Of a stretch of 64,000 bases of DNA, positions 18,568 to 28,473 are shown piece after piece. The first letter of the stretch is position 1. Every line of letters starts with the position of its first letter. Origin of the DNA: Chloroflexota bacterium (GTDB lineage: Bacteria > Chloroflexota > Dehalococcoidia > Lucifugimonadales > Lucifugimonadaceae); assembly GCA_013204555.1 (NCBI GenBank), contig JABMNO010000017.1:1-64000 (forward strand). Reading direction: 5' to 3'. The position numbers were made by a program, and so were the translations under genes. The notes under the pieces were generated by a model, which did no database searches, was not told where the DNA came from, and saw only the letters and a program-made list of their open reading frames with translations.

Positions 18568-19122
18568 TTGAGTGAAGTCAATATCCTGAATAGTCGTCGC
18601 GTATTCGAGGGCAGCGTAATTAGCGTGCGCGTTGATGAGATTCAGCTTGATGATGGACCTTCTTTTGAAAAGGAGACAGTCGAGCACCGGGAGTCGATCG
18701 TGGTTGTGCCCGTGACCGAAGATGGTCACGTACTCCTGGTGAGCCAGACCCGCGTCGCAACGGGAGGTCGCTCGCTTGAGGTGCCTGCTGGCAACACTGA
18801 GTCAACAGACTTGAGTCCAGAGGCAGCGGCACAGCGTGAGTTGAGAGAAGAAGTTGGATACCGGGCTGGCAAGATGGCCAAGATCGGCGCACAGTGGGTC
18901 GCTCCGGGATACAGCACAGAGTGGATGCACGTTTATCTTGCGTCCGACCTCACGCCCGATCCGCTCCCTATGGACGTTGATGAGGACGTAGTCGTTGAGC
19001 GATATCCACTCAGCGATATCCCCTCAATGATCAGGGCAGGCGCGATTTGCGACTCCATGTCCATTGCCGCTCTACTGACGGTATTATGTCTTTTCGGTGA
19101 TGAATTGCCCGTAATCCGTTGA
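18568..19122 (+). CDS. NUDIX hydrolase, ADP-ribose pyrophosphatase-like
   Basis: A 184-residue NUDIX protein. The box spans about residues 72-95 with AGNT at its start and the metal-binding RELREEVG core; the Glu of the usual GX5E position is Asp. The flanking strands (VVVPVTEDGHVLLVSQTR and WVAPGYSTEWMHVYLA) match the ADP-ribose / nucleoside-diphosphate-sugar pyrophosphatase group. It starts at TTG. Coupling to nadK suggests a nucleotide-cofactor housekeeping role, but the substrate is not proven. Confidence 0.82.
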   Translation: MSEVNILNSRRVFEGSVISVRVDEIQLDDGPSFEKETVEHRESIVVVPVTEDGHVLLVSQTRVATGGRSLEVPAGNTESTDLSPEAAAQRELREEVGYRAGKMAKIGAQWVAPGYSTEWMHVYLASDLTPDPLPMDVDEDVVVERYPLSDIPSMIRAGAICDSMSIAALLTVLCLFGDELPVIR

Positions 19123-19186
19123 CTGATTCGAACTAGTGACCCAACATGAGACGAGCGCTTTTTCATCGTCCTCTCTGGAGACATGA

Positions 19187-20860
19187 ATGTACGAACATGA
19201 TGTATTGATCATTGGAGCCGGTCTTGCCGGTCTCAGAGCCGCTGTCGAGGCTGAAAAGCTTGGCCTGAACACAGCAGTGTTATCCAAAGTCCACCCGGTC
19301 CGGAGCCATTCCTGTGCGGCGCAGGGCGGGATAAATGCCGCCCTCACTGACCGCGGAGATGTGTGGGAAGACCACGCCTATGACACCGTCAAAGGCAGCG
19401 ACTTCCTGGGCGATCAGGATGCTATCGAAGTGATGGCTCGCGAGGCGGGCGATGACTTGATCGAACTTGAGCACATGGGCGTCATTTTCAGTCGTGAAAA
19501 ATCCGGGCGATTGGAAGCTCGCGCGTTTGGTGGCCAACGGGTGCCCAGGACATTCTTTGTTGGGGCAATCACGGGCAGCGCTATGCTTCATGTTCTGTAT
19601 GAACAGGCCATCAAGCATGACGTGCGGGTTTATGAAGAGTGGTTTGTTACATCACTGATTATTGAAGAAGGCGTCTGCCACGGTGCGATTGCCTTCAACA
19701 TGCACACCGGCGAGATGGAAACGATCCGAGCCAAGTCTGTGATTATGGCGGCCGGCGGGGCAGGGAGGGTATTTGAGCCCTCCACAAACGCCTTGATCTG
19801 CACGGGCGATGGTTTGGCGCTGGCCTGGAACGCGGGCGTCTCCATGATGGACATGGAGATGGTGCAGTATCACCCCACAACGCTGGCCGGCAACGGAATC
19901 CTGCTTTCAGAGGCTGCGCGCGGCGAGGGCGCGCACCTGCTCAACAGCGAGGGAGATCGCTTCATGGAGCGGTATGCTCCAGAGTTCATGGAACTGGCAT
20001 CACGTGACGTTGTTTCACGAGCCGAACAGACGGAGATCAATGAGGGACGTTCCATCAACGGCAACGTCCTGTTGGACCTCCGCCACCTTGGAAAGACATT
20101 TATTGAAGAGCGCCTGGGTTACCTGCAGGAAGTTGCGGTGGAGTTTCGGGGTATCGACCTCTCGGAACATCCGATCGAGATTCGACCTGGGGTTCACTAC
20201 ATCATGGGTGGTATCAAGACGAATGTTGACGGCGCAACCGTGGTTCCCGGCCTCTATGCGGCAGGTGAATGCGCGAATGTAAGCGTTCATGGTGGAAACC
20301 GCCTTGGCGCAAACTCGCTGCTGGACACCATTGTGTTTGGTCGACGCTCCGCCACCGCCGCCGCCGAGTACATAAAATCTGTGGACTCCGCCGGAAGATC
20401 AGAGGAGCACCTTGATGCTGAGAAGGCTCGCATTCAGGCGTTGCTGGATCGACCGAAGGGCATTAGATGGGCCGCCATTCGTAATGAGCTTGCCACCTCG
20501 ATGACGGAAGGCATTGGCGTTTATCGTGATCAGGCCAGCATGGAGGGCGCGGACGCCAAGGTCGATGAGATGAGGGCAAAGTATTCCCAGGTCTCAGTTG
20601 AGAACAAGGGCAAGGTGTTCAACACGGATCTGATATTCACGCTTGAGCTTGATTACATGATTGACGTTGCCAAGACGATTACTCAGGGCGCACTGATGCG
20701 GAAAGAGAGCAGAGGCGCGCACTCCCGCACGGACATGCCCGACCGCGACGACAAGAACTGGTTGAAGCACACACATGTGTTCAAAGATGGCGACGGTGTT
20801 CGCACTGAAACTTCAGATGTCACCATTACACAGTGGCAGCCTGTAGAAAGGGTTTACTAG
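19187..20860 (+). CDS. sdhA: Succinate dehydrogenase/fumarate reductase flavoprotein subunit
   Basis: A 557-residue FAD subunit. The dinucleotide site is IIGAGLAGLRAAVEAEKLGL. The segment VRSHSCAAQGGINAAL contains the His that holds FAD covalently in this family. The substrate loop HGGNRLGANSLLDTIVFGRR is intact. It oxidises succinate to fumarate and passes electrons to SdhB. ATG 19187 follows a GGAG upstream. sdhB starts on the next base after the stop, so the three sdh genes form a tight operon. Confidence 0.92.
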   Translation: MYEHDVLIIGAGLAGLRAAVEAEKLGLNTAVLSKVHPVRSHSCAAQGGINAALTDRGDVWEDHAYDTVKGSDFLGDQDAIEVMAREAGDDLIELEHMGVIFSREKSGRLEARAFGGQRVPRTFFVGAITGSAMLHVLYEQAIKHDVRVYEEWFVTSLIIEEGVCHGAIAFNMHTGEMETIRAKSVIMAAGGAGRVFEPSTNALICTGDGLALAWNAGVSMMDMEMVQYHPTTLAGNGILLSEAARGEGAHLLNSEGDRFMERYAPEFMELASRDVVSRAEQTEINEGRSINGNVLLDLRHLGKTFIEERLGYLQEVAVEFRGIDLSEHPIEIRPGVHYIMGGIKTNVDGATVVPGLYAAGECANVSVHGGNRLGANSLLDTIVFGRRSATAAAEYIKSVDSAGRSEEHLDAEKARIQALLDRPKGIRWAAIRNELATSMTEGIGVYRDQASMEGADAKVDEMRAKYSQVSVENKGKVFNTDLIFTLELDYMIDVAKTITQGALMRKESRGAHSRTDMPDRDDKNWLKHTHVFKDGDGVRTETSDVTITQWQPVERVY

Positions 20861-21841
20861 ATGCCAGCGACCGTTCCAACGAAGCTGAAGGCCAACCTGA
20901 GGGTTCAGCGGTTCGACCCAGAGTCTGAAAGACCTGAAACGTTCTACCAGGACTACGAGGTTGAGGTGGAGGATTGGTTCACCGTTCTTGACGCCCTGAT
21001 AAAGATCAGGGAAGAGATCGATGGGACCCTTTCGCTACGTTGCGCATGCCGCGCATCAATATGCGGCTCATGCGCGATGCGAGTCAACGGCCAGGCGAAG
21101 CTTGTCTGCAAGACCAAGCTGGACAGTGTCTGGTCACCCGGTGAAACGGTCATTATCGATCCTCCGGGGAACATGCCTGTCATCACAGACTTGGTGGCAG
21201 ATTTCAAGCCATTCTGGGACAAGATCCGCCAGGTCCAGCCGTACCTGCAACCGACGGGACCCGAGCCCGTGGCCGAGTACCTTGCGCCAAACGAGGACAT
21301 GGTCCATCTGGCAGGTGTAATGAACTGCATTATGTGCGGTGCATGTGTTTCAGATTGCACGGTTCTGGAGGTCGATGATCGATTCATCGGTCCTGCCGCG
21401 CTCGCCAAGGCATACCGATTCGTTGCGGATCCCCGCGACGGCAAGAAGAAAGAGCGACTTGAGGCACTGAACGGCGATACGGGCATCTGGGACTGCACAC
21501 GCTGTATGCAGTGCGTGGAAGTATGTCCCAAGGACGTTGCCCCAATGGAACGCATCATGGTCATGCGTGATCAGGCGATTGAAGAGGGCTTTTCCGGGAC
21601 GGTTGGTGCACGTCATACAGAGTCTGTATACAACTCAGTCAAACGCTCAGGGCGGCTCAACGAGACTCGTCTGGCGATTGAGAGCGTGGGCGTGATGAAC
21701 ATTCCCGGCCAACTAGCCATGGCGCCAGTGGGAGTCAGGGCGCTACTGAAGGGCAAGATGCCATCGCCAATCGACCACAAGATTCCGTCAAAAGACGCGG
21801 TCAAAAAGATCGTCGAAAAGTCTGAGGAGACGTCGAAGTGA
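20861..21841 (+). CDS. sdhB: Succinate dehydrogenase/fumarate reductase iron-sulfur subunit
   Basis: A 326-residue iron-sulfur subunit. The N-terminal [2Fe-2S] domain has its cysteines around LRCACRASICGSCAMRVNG plus a later Cys. The C-terminal domain has CIMCGACVSDC and CTRCMQCVEVCP. The second cluster region fits the type-E/thiol-fumarate-reductase kind better than the classical kind. It is about 80 residues longer than classical SdhB; the extra C-terminus may dock the SdhE-like partner. It overlaps sdhE by four bases. Confidence 0.9.
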   Translation: MPATVPTKLKANLRVQRFDPESERPETFYQDYEVEVEDWFTVLDALIKIREEIDGTLSLRCACRASICGSCAMRVNGQAKLVCKTKLDSVWSPGETVIIDPPGNMPVITDLVADFKPFWDKIRQVQPYLQPTGPEPVAEYLAPNEDMVHLAGVMNCIMCGACVSDCTVLEVDDRFIGPAALAKAYRFVADPRDGKKKERLEALNGDTGIWDCTRCMQCVEVCPKDVAPMERIMVMRDQAIEEGFSGTVGARHTESVYNSVKRSGRLNETRLAIESVGVMNIPGQLAMAPVGVRALLKGKMPSPIDHKIPSKDAVKKIVEKSEETSK

Positions 21842-22731
21842 AATACGCATTCTGGCCGGGCTGTGTTGCACTAGGCGGCACACCGGAACTTTACCAATCG
21901 ACGAAGCTTGTTCTGGGCAAACTCGGCATCGAGGTCGAGGAGCTGACCAACGCTACCTGCACGGGCGCGGGCGTGCTCCAGGAAAAGAACCGGAAACTGG
22001 GCGACACGTTAAATGTTCGGACGTTCGCGCAGGCCGAGCAGATGGGACTTCCCATCATGACGATCTGCTCTACCTGCCAGGGCACGATGGCGCAGGCCCA
22101 ACTGGCTGTAATCAAAGACGATGGTTACCTCGCCGATATCAACAAAGATCTCGCCGCCGAGGGTCTGGAGTATCACGGTGAAACCGTCACCAAACATCTC
22201 CTCTGGATTCTCGTCGAAGAGTATGGTCTGGAGAATCTCAAGAAGCACTTTGTGCGCGATCTCTCGGGACTCAAGTTCGCACCGTTCTATGGCTGCTATC
22301 TGATCCGCCCCAGCGACGCGCTGGGCTTCGCAGAGGTACCTGAGCGGGAGACGTCGCTTGAGCGGGTGATTGAATCAACCGGCGCTGAAGTGGTTGATTT
22401 CAAGGGCGCACGTGCATGCTGCGGGCTTCCAATCCTGTTTATCAATCAGAACAACTCGCTCAAGATGGTCGCAACTCACACGGGGACAGCCAAAGACCTT
22501 GGAGCAGACGCAATGGTGACGCCGTGCCCACTCTGTCACCTGAATCTGGACGGCTATCAGGGTAAGGCAGCGAAGAAGAATCGCGGCAGCGCGGTTGATC
22601 TTCCAATCCTCCACCTGCCGCAGATGCTTGGACTTGCGATGGGCTTTACGCCGAAAGAACTCGGCATGAACAAGCACATGGTGTCGACCAGCCGTCTGCA
22701 AGAGCAGGTGGTGTCACCAGCGGGCGTCTAG
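21838..22731 (+). CDS. sdhE: SdhE/HdrB-like subunit with CCG domains (type E succinate:quinone reductase)
   Basis: A 297-residue cysteine-rich protein of the heterodisulfide reductase subunit B family. The second CCG repeat is canonical (FYGCYL, then RACCGLPILF, then TPCPLC). The first is degenerate: Cys in WPGCVALGG, NATCTGAG instead of CCG, and ICSTCQG. In type E complexes this subunit replaces the haem-containing membrane anchors SdhC/SdhD. No SdhF or other membrane anchor follows, so membrane contact must be peripheral or provided elsewhere. GTG start overlapping sdhB. This is a different protein from the flavinylation factor also called SdhE. Confidence 0.82.
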   Translation: MKYAFWPGCVALGGTPELYQSTKLVLGKLGIEVEELTNATCTGAGVLQEKNRKLGDTLNVRTFAQAEQMGLPIMTICSTCQGTMAQAQLAVIKDDGYLADINKDLAAEGLEYHGETVTKHLLWILVEEYGLENLKKHFVRDLSGLKFAPFYGCYLIRPSDALGFAEVPERETSLERVIESTGAEVVDFKGARACCGLPILFINQNNSLKMVATHTGTAKDLGADAMVTPCPLCHLNLDGYQGKAAKKNRGSAVDLPILHLPQMLGLAMGFTPKELGMNKHMVSTSRLQEQVVSPAGV

Positions 22732-22754
22732 GCACACATCAACCATTGACGAAC

Positions 22755-22785
22755 GGGAGGGCCAGGTTTTGAACCTGCCCCTTTT
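22755..22785 (+). terminator. Rho-independent terminator of the sdh operon
   Basis: CAGGTT (22763-22768) pairs with AACCTG (22772-22777) around a three-base loop, extended by GGG/CCC with one bulge, and is followed by CTTTT. Confidence 0.55.
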
Positions 22786-23365
22786 CGCTTCCCTTATGTT
22801 GCTGGCGGACCATTCGGCCATCTGGAGATCGCACCTTCATCAGTCGCCCTGAGGAGGGTGGCTCTGCGCCCGACGTGAGGGCATTTGCCGGTTGGGAAGT
22901 GGTCAGAGACGCGCATAATCGGACGGCCGTATCGCGAAGCGCTGTCCGCGCATGTGTAACCGGCAGAGACCCTCACGGCACTCATTGCGCAAGGCCTTCA
23001 TTCGCTTCTCAGGGTGACAGTGCGGTGGGAGTCGCGGAACGCTGGGTTCGCCACCGACCGCACCGTAGCGGCAACCCTTGTGGTTGCCCTGCAGCCTCAT
23101 TCAGGCTGCCCGATGTGATGTCTCCGTGAATGCCGCATCGGTCGCATTTCAGCGCATTCAGATCCTTCGACTACGGCGCGAAGCCGCCTTCGCTCTGGAT
23201 GACATATCGGCGTTCGGCCGCTGCGCGCGTGATGAGCCACAATCGACTTCCGACTACGTGCGTGCCTGGATCCCGGATCGCCTAACGGCGTCCGGGATGA
23301 CGGTGGTGGGCGGTAGCGTATGGGTGGAAGGCGCTGAGGGCCAGATTCGTGGAGCGAGAAGCGCT
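22786..23365. other. Gene-free region with palindromic repeats
   Basis: I see no convincing gene between the sdh terminator and the GH15 gene. The segment holds a perfect palindromic repeat at 23268-23299 (arms ATCCCGGA/TCCGGGAT around CGCC/GGCG), the same family as the copies at 35502, 39121, 39252 and 39671. Another stretch near 22970-23020 resembles the cactcattgc...tctcagggtgaca strings at 33090-33140. Confidence 0.65.
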
Positions 23366-25195
23366 CTAAATCCTGCCGCCTCCAAGAGCGCGGTCAAGAT
23401 TGACGGCGGCTGAGATCAGGCCCAGGTGAGTAAATCCCTGTGGGAAGTTGCCCAGGGAGTTGCCTGACGGCCCGATCTGTTCTGAATATAGTCTCAGGTG
23501 GTTCGAGTAGCCCAGCATCCGCTCAAACAGGAACCTGGCGTCGTCAAGACGGCCTGCTTTGGTGAGGGCTTCCACCAGCCAGAACGTACACATGGTGAAC
23601 GTTCCCTCGTCGCCTTCAAGGCCATCAGGTGCGGACTCATCGGCATCATAACGAAACACCAGACTGTCGTATGTGAGGCGCTCTTCGATTGCCTTTATCG
23701 TCGATAGCATTCGTGGGTCCTGAGGGGCCATGAAGAAAACGAGAGGCATGAGCAGGGCCGATGCATCCAGCGTCTGTGCGCCGTAGTACTGGGCGTAGCT
23801 CTGGAGCTCATCGCTCCATCCCTCTTCCTGGATCTCCTCATATATCTCGTCGCGGGTCTTGATCCATTCGAATCGGTCAGATGGGAACGAACGAGACTCC
23901 GAGATTCTGATGCCTCGCTCAAAGGCGACCCAGCACATCATTTTTGAGTGGACGAACTGCTGGCGCCCTCCGCGCACCTCCCAGATACCTTCATCAGCGC
24001 GACGCCAGTTTTGCATCAGCCAGTTGAGCATTCCTCTCAACGACTTCCACAGGTCATAGGAGATTGGCGTGCCGTATTTGTCGTACAGGTAGACGGCATC
24101 CATGAGCTCACCATAGATATCGAGCTGCAACTGGTTGCTCGCGCCGTTGCCAACCCGGACGGGGCGCGACCCCTTGTAACCATCGAGATGATCGAGGGTG
24201 GTCTCTTCTAGTTCAGCCGCCCCGTGGATTGTGTACATGAGATTGAGAGGGCCGTCCTCACCATCTGTTTCGCAGATCATTTCTACGAAGCTCATGAAGT
24301 CTCTGGCTTCATCGGTCAGGCCAATCCGCATGAAGGCATAGAGGATGAATGCAGAATCACGAATCCACGTGTAGCGGTAGTCCCAGTTGCGCTCGCCTCC
24401 AATGACCTCCGGGAGGCTGCACGTAGGCGCCGCGACAATAGCGCCAGTTGGCGCGAACGTCAGCAGTTTCAGAGTGAGGGCTGAGCGGAATACGACCTCC
24501 CTCCAACGTCCGTTGTAGGTGCAATTACTGAGCCATTGTCGCCAGAAACTTGTGGTCTCGTGGAATGCCTTTTCACCTTCGATTGGAGTGAGGCTAACTA
24601 TGCCGGTTTTGCCTGGGCCGCGGTAAGAGAGGACGAACGTTATTGACTCGTTGGCTTCAATATCGAACTCGTAAATTACGCCGCCATTGACGATCCGAAC
24701 CTCCCCTTCGCACGAAAGGCCGATTGAGTAGCCGTTGCCGCCTGAGAATATGACGCCGCCTGGTACTTCCTCCACATTGGGCCGCAATCTGCCATAGTCG
24801 AACCTTGGGAAACACTCCAACCGAACGCGAGTGGTGCCCTGGACGCCTTGCACCTGCCGAATGACCCGGCGTCCGTGAGGCTCGTGTGATTGCGGGTGAA
24901 CGCCTTCATGAACCTCCATGAAATCAGCGAGTTGGGCGACGCAACCTGAGGACGAGAATCGGGTCATCAGGACGTTAGTTTCAGGGAAGTAAAACTGGCG
25001 GGTTTGGGCATCTTCAGAATCTGGAACGGATATCTTGAAGTAGCCGCCCTTTTCATCGTCAAGCAACGTAGCAAAGACGCTGGGCGAATCGAAGTCGGGA
25101 AGGCATAGCCAATCCATTGAGCCATTCTTCGAAATCAATGCGGCGGTGTGCATGTCACCGATGATTCCGTAGTCTTCTATCAGCCTGTAAGCCAC
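23366..25195 (-). CDS. Glycoside hydrolase family 15 protein (glucoamylase/trehalase-like)
   Basis: A 609-residue protein of the GH15 type. It opens with LIEDYGIIGDMHTAALISKN and WLCLPDFDSPSVFATLL, typical of the bacterial GH15 group that includes trehalases. The catalytic alpha/alpha barrel follows (NWDYRYTWIRDSAFILYAFM, then the QLQLDIYGELMDAVYLYDKYG region, ending GNFPQGFTHLGLISAAVNLD). No signal peptide is visible, so it is probably cytosolic. It lies just downstream of the trehalose synthesis gene on the same strand, which favours trehalose hydrolysis, but a glucoamylase or oligosaccharide role is not excluded. GTG start with AAGGA upstream. Confidence 0.85.
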   Translation of the reverse strand: MAYRLIEDYGIIGDMHTAALISKNGSMDWLCLPDFDSPSVFATLLDDEKGGYFKISVPDSEDAQTRQFYFPETNVLMTRFSSSGCVAQLADFMEVHEGVHPQSHEPHGRRVIRQVQGVQGTTRVRLECFPRFDYGRLRPNVEEVPGGVIFSGGNGYSIGLSCEGEVRIVNGGVIYEFDIEANESITFVLSYRGPGKTGIVSLTPIEGEKAFHETTSFWRQWLSNCTYNGRWREVVFRSALTLKLLTFAPTGAIVAAPTCSLPEVIGGERNWDYRYTWIRDSAFILYAFMRIGLTDEARDFMSFVEMICETDGEDGPLNLMYTIHGAAELEETTLDHLDGYKGSRPVRVGNGASNQLQLDIYGELMDAVYLYDKYGTPISYDLWKSLRGMLNWLMQNWRRADEGIWEVRGGRQQFVHSKMMCWVAFERGIRISESRSFPSDRFEWIKTRDEIYEEIQEEGWSDELQSYAQYYGAQTLDASALLMPLVFFMAPQDPRMLSTIKAIEERLTYDSLVFRYDADESAPDGLEGDEGTFTMCTFWLVEALTKAGRLDDARFLFERMLGYSNHLRLYSEQIGPSGNSLGNFPQGFTHLGLISAAVNLDRALGGGRI

Positions 25196-25251
25196 TCTAA
25201 TTTCCTTGCAATAAAATTTGACTTACCACGATAGGTGATTCAGGTTGCGGA

Positions 25252-27432
25252 CTACTCCGCAGGCGGGAAAAGAGATCGCAGAAATGCTCGGACTTCCGGT
25301 GGCCCGCTGAGCCGTTCTGAAGCCCTGCTGGGCGTGTTCCCTACATGTATAGAGATGCCTGATTCTGGCAGCGCAGCGAACATATCCTCGTCAGTGGTGT
25401 CATCGCCTATGGCTAGCTGGAAGTCGAATGGACCAAAGGTTTGCTCCAGCGCGCGGAACGCCGCTCCCTTGGTAACACCCTGCTGGCGAATTTCGACGAT
25501 GCTGGACCCTTCGATGACCTCAACCGGCTGATTCGCGAGTGCATATTCGAGTTGGGTTGTGAGTTCACGCGCCTGCCATTTGCCGAGGTCATTGTCAGCG
25601 GCCCGGTAGTGCCACACAACGGCCGCTGTCTTCTCCTCAACGGATGAGCCCGGAGTGCGCTGGGTATATTCATCCAGCATGCCCATAACCTGCTTCTTCC
25701 ATGCGTCATCCAAAAGAGACTCAGCCATGATCCACTGGGCGTTCTTGCCAACCCTCATCCAGGCGCCGTGCTCAGCCACAAGGGTGATATCGAAGTGGCC
25801 GAACCAGGCGTCAAGAGTCTTCGCATCCCTGCCAGATACCAGCGCCAACTGGACGCGTTGGTCGGCATGGATGTTTTCCAGGATTCTGACTATGGACGAT
25901 GTGGGTGTGGCGTCAGACGGCATATTCTCAAACTCCCGCAGGGTACCGTCGTAGTCCAACAACACGGCAGGCTTTATGGCGCGATCAAGGCGGGGCTTAA
26001 TCAATTCCAGCAGTTCATCCGGCTCTCGCGCTGGGGGCAGAGTCGTCATTGACGGCGCGGGCCGATCTATTGCGCGGATGGCCCGCGTTGCCCAGCGGTG
26101 AACATCGTTTCGGCGCAGTCTTTCCAGCATTGCGTCAATCCGGCTGGTCTTGTCCGATGGCTCCATCTCGAGCGCGTTTGCAAGCGCGTCTGCGGTTCCA
26201 TCAACATCCCATGGGTTTATCCGGACGGCCTCGCCCAACTCGCTTGCTGCTCCGGCGAACTCACTCAGTAACAATGTGCCGGACCTGTCTAGCTGAGATG
26301 CCACGAACTCTTTTGCGACCAGGTTCATCCCATCCCTCAACGGAGCGACGAAAGCGATATCCGCAATTCTGTAAAGGGCCGCTAGTTCCGCCGGAGCCAT
26401 CGATTGGTGCTGATAGTGAATTGGCACTGACCCAGGGCTGCCGTACTCCCCGTTTATCTGCCCAACAATCTGTTCAATTTCCTGCCGCTGTTGTGCGTAC
26501 GAGTCGATATCTTCACGAGATGGGACCACCACCTGAATCATTACAACATTCCCACGCAGTTCTGGCTGGAGCTCAAGTAGCCGTCTGAACGCCTCAAGTT
26601 TCAGCGGGATGCCCTTTGTATAGTCCAACCGCTCTACGCCCAGAATTATTTTGCGGTCCCCAAAGTGTTCCCTGAACTGGGAGAGGTGAGCTTCGGATTC
26701 TTTTGAGGCGGCGAGCTGCTGCCAGTAGTCGACATCAATGCCAATTGGGAACGTGGCAATCTCGCAGCGCCGACCGCCAAGTTCTGCCGCTCCTTCACGC
26801 ATGTGCACACCGGCAACACGCAGCACGGAACTGACGAAGTGGCGTGCATAGTCATAGGTATGTACCCCGACGACGTTTGCTCCAAGCAGGCCTTGAAGGA
26901 TTTCCTGCCTCTCCGGCAGTAGGCTGAACATCTCTGAAGATGGGAATGGGATATGCAGGAAAAAGCCGATTTGAGCATCCGGAACCTGTTCTCGAATCAT
27001 CCCGGGAACCAACATCAACTGGTAGTCCTGAATCCAGATCGTGTCTCCAGGCTGGGTTACCTTAACAACGGCGTCAGCAAAACGTTGATTGATCTGGCGA
27101 TACGTTTGAAATTGAGATCGATCAAAGCTCGCTCGCTCAGGGAGATAGTGGAAGACCGGCCATATCGATGAGTTGGAGTAGCCGTAGTAGTAGCCATCGG
27201 TCTCTTCCTGAGTCACATGAACCGGGACGTATCTGCCATGGGATAGCGCTTCACGAGCACCATCATCAAGCTCGCCATCTGGATTTCCGATCCACAGGCC
27301 CTCGCCAGCATCGTGGATTGGGCCAAGGGCGGACACGAGTCCGCCGCTGCTTCGATCGAGAATCGCCTTGCCGGAACTACTTGTGCGGACCGTGACGGGC
27401 AGACGGTTGGAGACGAGTAACAGTCGAGCCAT
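25252..27432 (-). CDS. otsAB: Fused trehalose-6-phosphate synthase/phosphatase
   Basis: A 726-residue bifunctional enzyme. The N-terminal two thirds is a GT20 trehalose-6-phosphate synthase: SNRLPVTV at the start, the glycine-rich [25 protein letters not shown], and the donor-site segment [10 protein letters not shown]. From about residue 490 a HAD phosphatase follows with [11 protein letters not shown] (nucleophile Asp), LVSGRDAKT and [11 protein letters not shown]. Together they make trehalose from UDP- or GDP-glucose and glucose-6-phosphate. The ATG at 27432 has AAGGAG upstream; a GTG 15 bases further up is in frame but overlaps that site. Trehalose would serve as a compatible solute. Confidence 0.9.
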   Translation of the reverse strand: MARLLLVSNRLPVTVRTSSSGKAILDRSSGGLVSALGPIHDAGEGLWIGNPDGELDDGAREALSHGRYVPVHVTQEETDGYYYGYSNSSIWPVFHYLPERASFDRSQFQTYRQINQRFADAVVKVTQPGDTIWIQDYQLMLVPGMIREQVPDAQIGFFLHIPFPSSEMFSLLPERQEILQGLLGANVVGVHTYDYARHFVSSVLRVAGVHMREGAAELGGRRCEIATFPIGIDVDYWQQLAASKESEAHLSQFREHFGDRKIILGVERLDYTKGIPLKLEAFRRLLELQPELRGNVVMIQVVVPSREDIDSYAQQRQEIEQIVGQINGEYGSPGSVPIHYQHQSMAPAELAALYRIADIAFVAPLRDGMNLVAKEFVASQLDRSGTLLLSEFAGAASELGEAVRINPWDVDGTADALANALEMEPSDKTSRIDAMLERLRRNDVHRWATRAIRAIDRPAPSMTTLPPAREPDELLELIKPRLDRAIKPAVLLDYDGTLREFENMPSDATPTSSIVRILENIHADQRVQLALVSGRDAKTLDAWFGHFDITLVAEHGAWMRVGKNAQWIMAESLLDDAWKKQVMGMLDEYTQRTPGSSVEEKTAAVVWHYRAADNDLGKWQARELTTQLEYALANQPVEVIEGSSIVEIRQQGVTKGAAFRALEQTFGPFDFQLAIGDDTTDEDMFAALPESGISIHVGNTPSRASERLSGPPEVRAFLRSLFPPAE

Positions 27433-27499
27433 ACCTGTCTCCTTCACGCTGGAGGGATCAGGCGATCGGTTCGCCTGATCCCGATGATTGTCTGGTCGT

Positions 27500-28432
27500 T
27501 TACGAGTTAGCGGCCATGATGTCTATGAGTTCCTGCACCGAATCAGCCGAAGACCTGAGGGCTGCCGCTTCACTCGGCGTGAGGTCTACCTCAATGATCT
27601 CTTCAATGCCGTCCGCGCCAAGTTTCACGGGTACTCCGGCATAGAGACCTTCAATGTCGTACTCGCCGTTGAGCAGGGCTGCGCAGGGGAGTATCTCTTT
27701 CGTGTCGAAGAGAATCGCCTCAACCATCTGCACAATTGCAGCTGATGGAGCGTAGTAGGCGCTTCCGGTCTTTAACAGTGAGACGATCTCTGCGCCGCCG
27801 TTCCGGGTGCGCTGGACGATCTCCTCAAGCCGACCTGCCTCAATGAGACTGGCGACGGGAACGCCACCAACGGTGGTGCTGCCGATCAACGGCACCATAG
27901 AGTCACCGTGTCCGCCGAGTACATAGGCAGAAATGTTCGTCACCGAGGTCTCGAGCTCCTGTGACAGGAACGTTCGGAACCGTGCGGTGTCAAGGATGCC
28001 AGCCATACCGATTACGCGCTCTCGCGGGAAGCCGGATAGGGCGTAGGCGTGCTGAACCATGGCGTCGAGTGGGTTAGAAACGACGATCAGAATGGCGTCG
28101 GGGGATGCTTTGACGACCTGTTCAGTCACGGAGCCGACAATTTTCATGTTCGTCAGGAGCAGATCATCACGGCTCATGCCCGGCTTCCGGGCGATGCCAG
28201 CGGTGATCACGACGACGTCTGATCCAGACGTGTCGCCGTAGTCATTGGTGCCAAATACGTCAGCGTCTGATCCGACTATCGGGCCGGCTGAAAGCATGTC
28301 CAGCGCCTTGCCCTGCGGCAGACCTTCGACGATGTCTATCAGCGCTACATCTGCATAGCCTTTGTCAGCGATGCGTTGTGCCGTGGTGGCGCCCACGTTA
28401 CCGGCGCCGACGACCGTTACTTTGCTTCTCAC
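27500..28432 (-). CDS. mdh: Malate dehydrogenase (LDH-like)
   Basis: A 310-residue NAD-dependent enzyme converting malate and oxaloacetate. The glycine-rich loop [13 protein letters not shown] and the Asp at the end of the second strand (ALIDIVEG) indicate NAD. The substrate residues are in [14 protein letters not shown] (Arg), VVSNPLDAM (Asn) and the catalytic His in [19 protein letters not shown] rather than the lactate pattern supports malate. The GTG at 28432 has AAGGGAG six bases upstream; the open frame reaches 28468. It belongs to the LDH-like MDH group usual in Chloroflexota and related phyla. Confidence 0.9.
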   Translation of the reverse strand: MRSKVTVVGAGNVGATTAQRIADKGYADVALIDIVEGLPQGKALDMLSAGPIVGSDADVFGTNDYGDTSGSDVVVITAGIARKPGMSRDDLLLTNMKIVGSVTEQVVKASPDAILIVVSNPLDAMVQHAYALSGFPRERVIGMAGILDTARFRTFLSQELETSVTNISAYVLGGHGDSMVPLIGSTTVGGVPVASLIEAGRLEEIVQRTRNGGAEIVSLLKTGSAYYAPSAAIVQMVEAILFDTKEILPCAALLNGEYDIEGLYAGVPVKLGADGIEEIIEVDLTPSEAAALRSSADSVQELIDIMAANS

Positions 28433-28473
28433 TACGTACTCCCTTGAAGTGCCAATTCCTACCCCCAAAACGG

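Noticed and set aside
22786-23365. Small open frames in the gap after the sdh operon
   Set aside because: They read across palindromic repeats and give Arg/Ser-rich translations without known domains.
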